Shown here piece by piece: positions 63,925 to 64,000 of a stretch of DNA of 64,000 bases (position 1 is its first letter; the number at the start of each line of letters is the position of its first letter). Under the pieces are notes generated by a model. The model was not told the DNA's origin and made no database searches. It saw only the letters and a program-made list of their open reading frames with translations. This DNA is from Shewanella hanedai (GTDB taxonomy: Bacteria > Pseudomonadota > Gammaproteobacteria > Enterobacterales > Shewanellaceae). The DNA is taken from positions 34,373-98,372 of the forward strand of contig NZ_VKGK01000024.1 in NCBI RefSeq assembly GCF_007197645.1, written 5' to 3'. The position numbers and the translations under genes are program-made.

Positions 63925-64000
63925 TGGTGGGCCGTGAAGGATTCGAACCTTCGACCAATTGGTTAAAAGCCAACTGCTCTACCGACTGAGCTAACGGCCC
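63925..64000 (-). tRNA. tRNA-Lys(UUU), array unit 6 (ends at window edge)
   Basis: All 76 bases are present; the 5' end is the last base of the window. The array probably continues beyond it, where the promoter should lie. Confidence 0.95.

Noticed and set aside
62797..64000. Regular direct repeats that might be taken for a CRISPR array
   Set aside because: The repeated unit is a whole tRNA gene plus a conserved spacer of 57-58 bases; spacers are alike, not unique, and no cas genes are near.

Overview
The window reads as a contiguous chromosomal segment from a marine gammaproteobacterium of the genus Shewanella or a very close relative. The evidence is gene content and order: napD-napA, fadR/nhaB/dsbB, aat-bpt-infA/clpA-clpS/cspD, monomeric icd/rluE-nudJ-mnmA-hflD-purB-roxA, leucine dehydrogenase, ydiJ-ppsA/ppsR-DAHP synthase, crbS/acs-radD-grxA, and a large tRNA-Lys array. 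Composition is uniform and moderately AT-rich. I saw no phage, integron, complete insertion sequence, rRNA or CRISPR array. Species is not assignable by eye.

Layout. 1-1.1 kb: start of a periplasmic nitrate reductase operon on the minus strand. 1.1-8 kb, minus strand: hrpA helicase, a membrane GGDEF cyclase, a CBS protein and an exported isoaspartyl peptidase. 8.2-13.9 kb: tamA-tamB. 14-17.3 kb: fadR divergent from nhaB, then dsbB. 17.3-19.2 kb: Nif3-like protein, a Lys/Ala-rich small protein and a glycine-zipper protein. 19.3-24.3 kb: an N-degron and proteolysis cluster (aat, bpt, clpA, clpS) with infA and cspD. 24.3-33 kb: icd, rluE, nudJ, mnmA, hflD, purB and roxA, with a 264-bp MITE-like element just before roxA. 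33-44.3 kb: amino acid, lactate/2-hydroxyglutarate, PEP and aromatic metabolism. 44.4-49.1 kb: chitin degradation (AA10 LPMO plus a modular GH18 chitinase). 49.5-58.7 kb: acyl-CoA thioesterase and the CrbS/CrbR acetate-switch system with its expected target acs. 58.7-62.4 kb: a second MITE copy, radD, grxA and a DcaP-like porin. 62.8-64 kb: six intact tRNA-Lys(UUU) genes interleaved with three degenerate units that share the same insertions.

How the genes fit together. Chitinase and LPMO release chito-oligosaccharides, whose catabolism yields acetate. CrbS (transporter-like sensor kinase) and CrbR are known in other gammaproteobacteria to turn on acs so that acetate is scavenged. PEP synthase with its regulatory kinase PpsR and DAHP synthase channel carbon into gluconeogenesis and aromatics. 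Aat and Bpt add Leu/Phe to N-termini, and ClpS delivers such substrates to ClpA(P).

Most noteworthy non-coding signals: (1) a MITE-like repeat in two inverted copies, each with a 3-bp TNA target duplication, a conserved internal stem with a compensatory base change, and placement 25-45 bp before a start codon; (2) a shared palindrome, TAGACYNNRGTCTA, upstream of both crbR and acs, a candidate CrbR operator; (3) the tRNA-Lys array with recurrent degenerate tRNA units and hairpin-bearing spacers; (4) a monomeric isocitrate dehydrogenase in the chromosomal place where E. coli has its unrelated dimeric icd.
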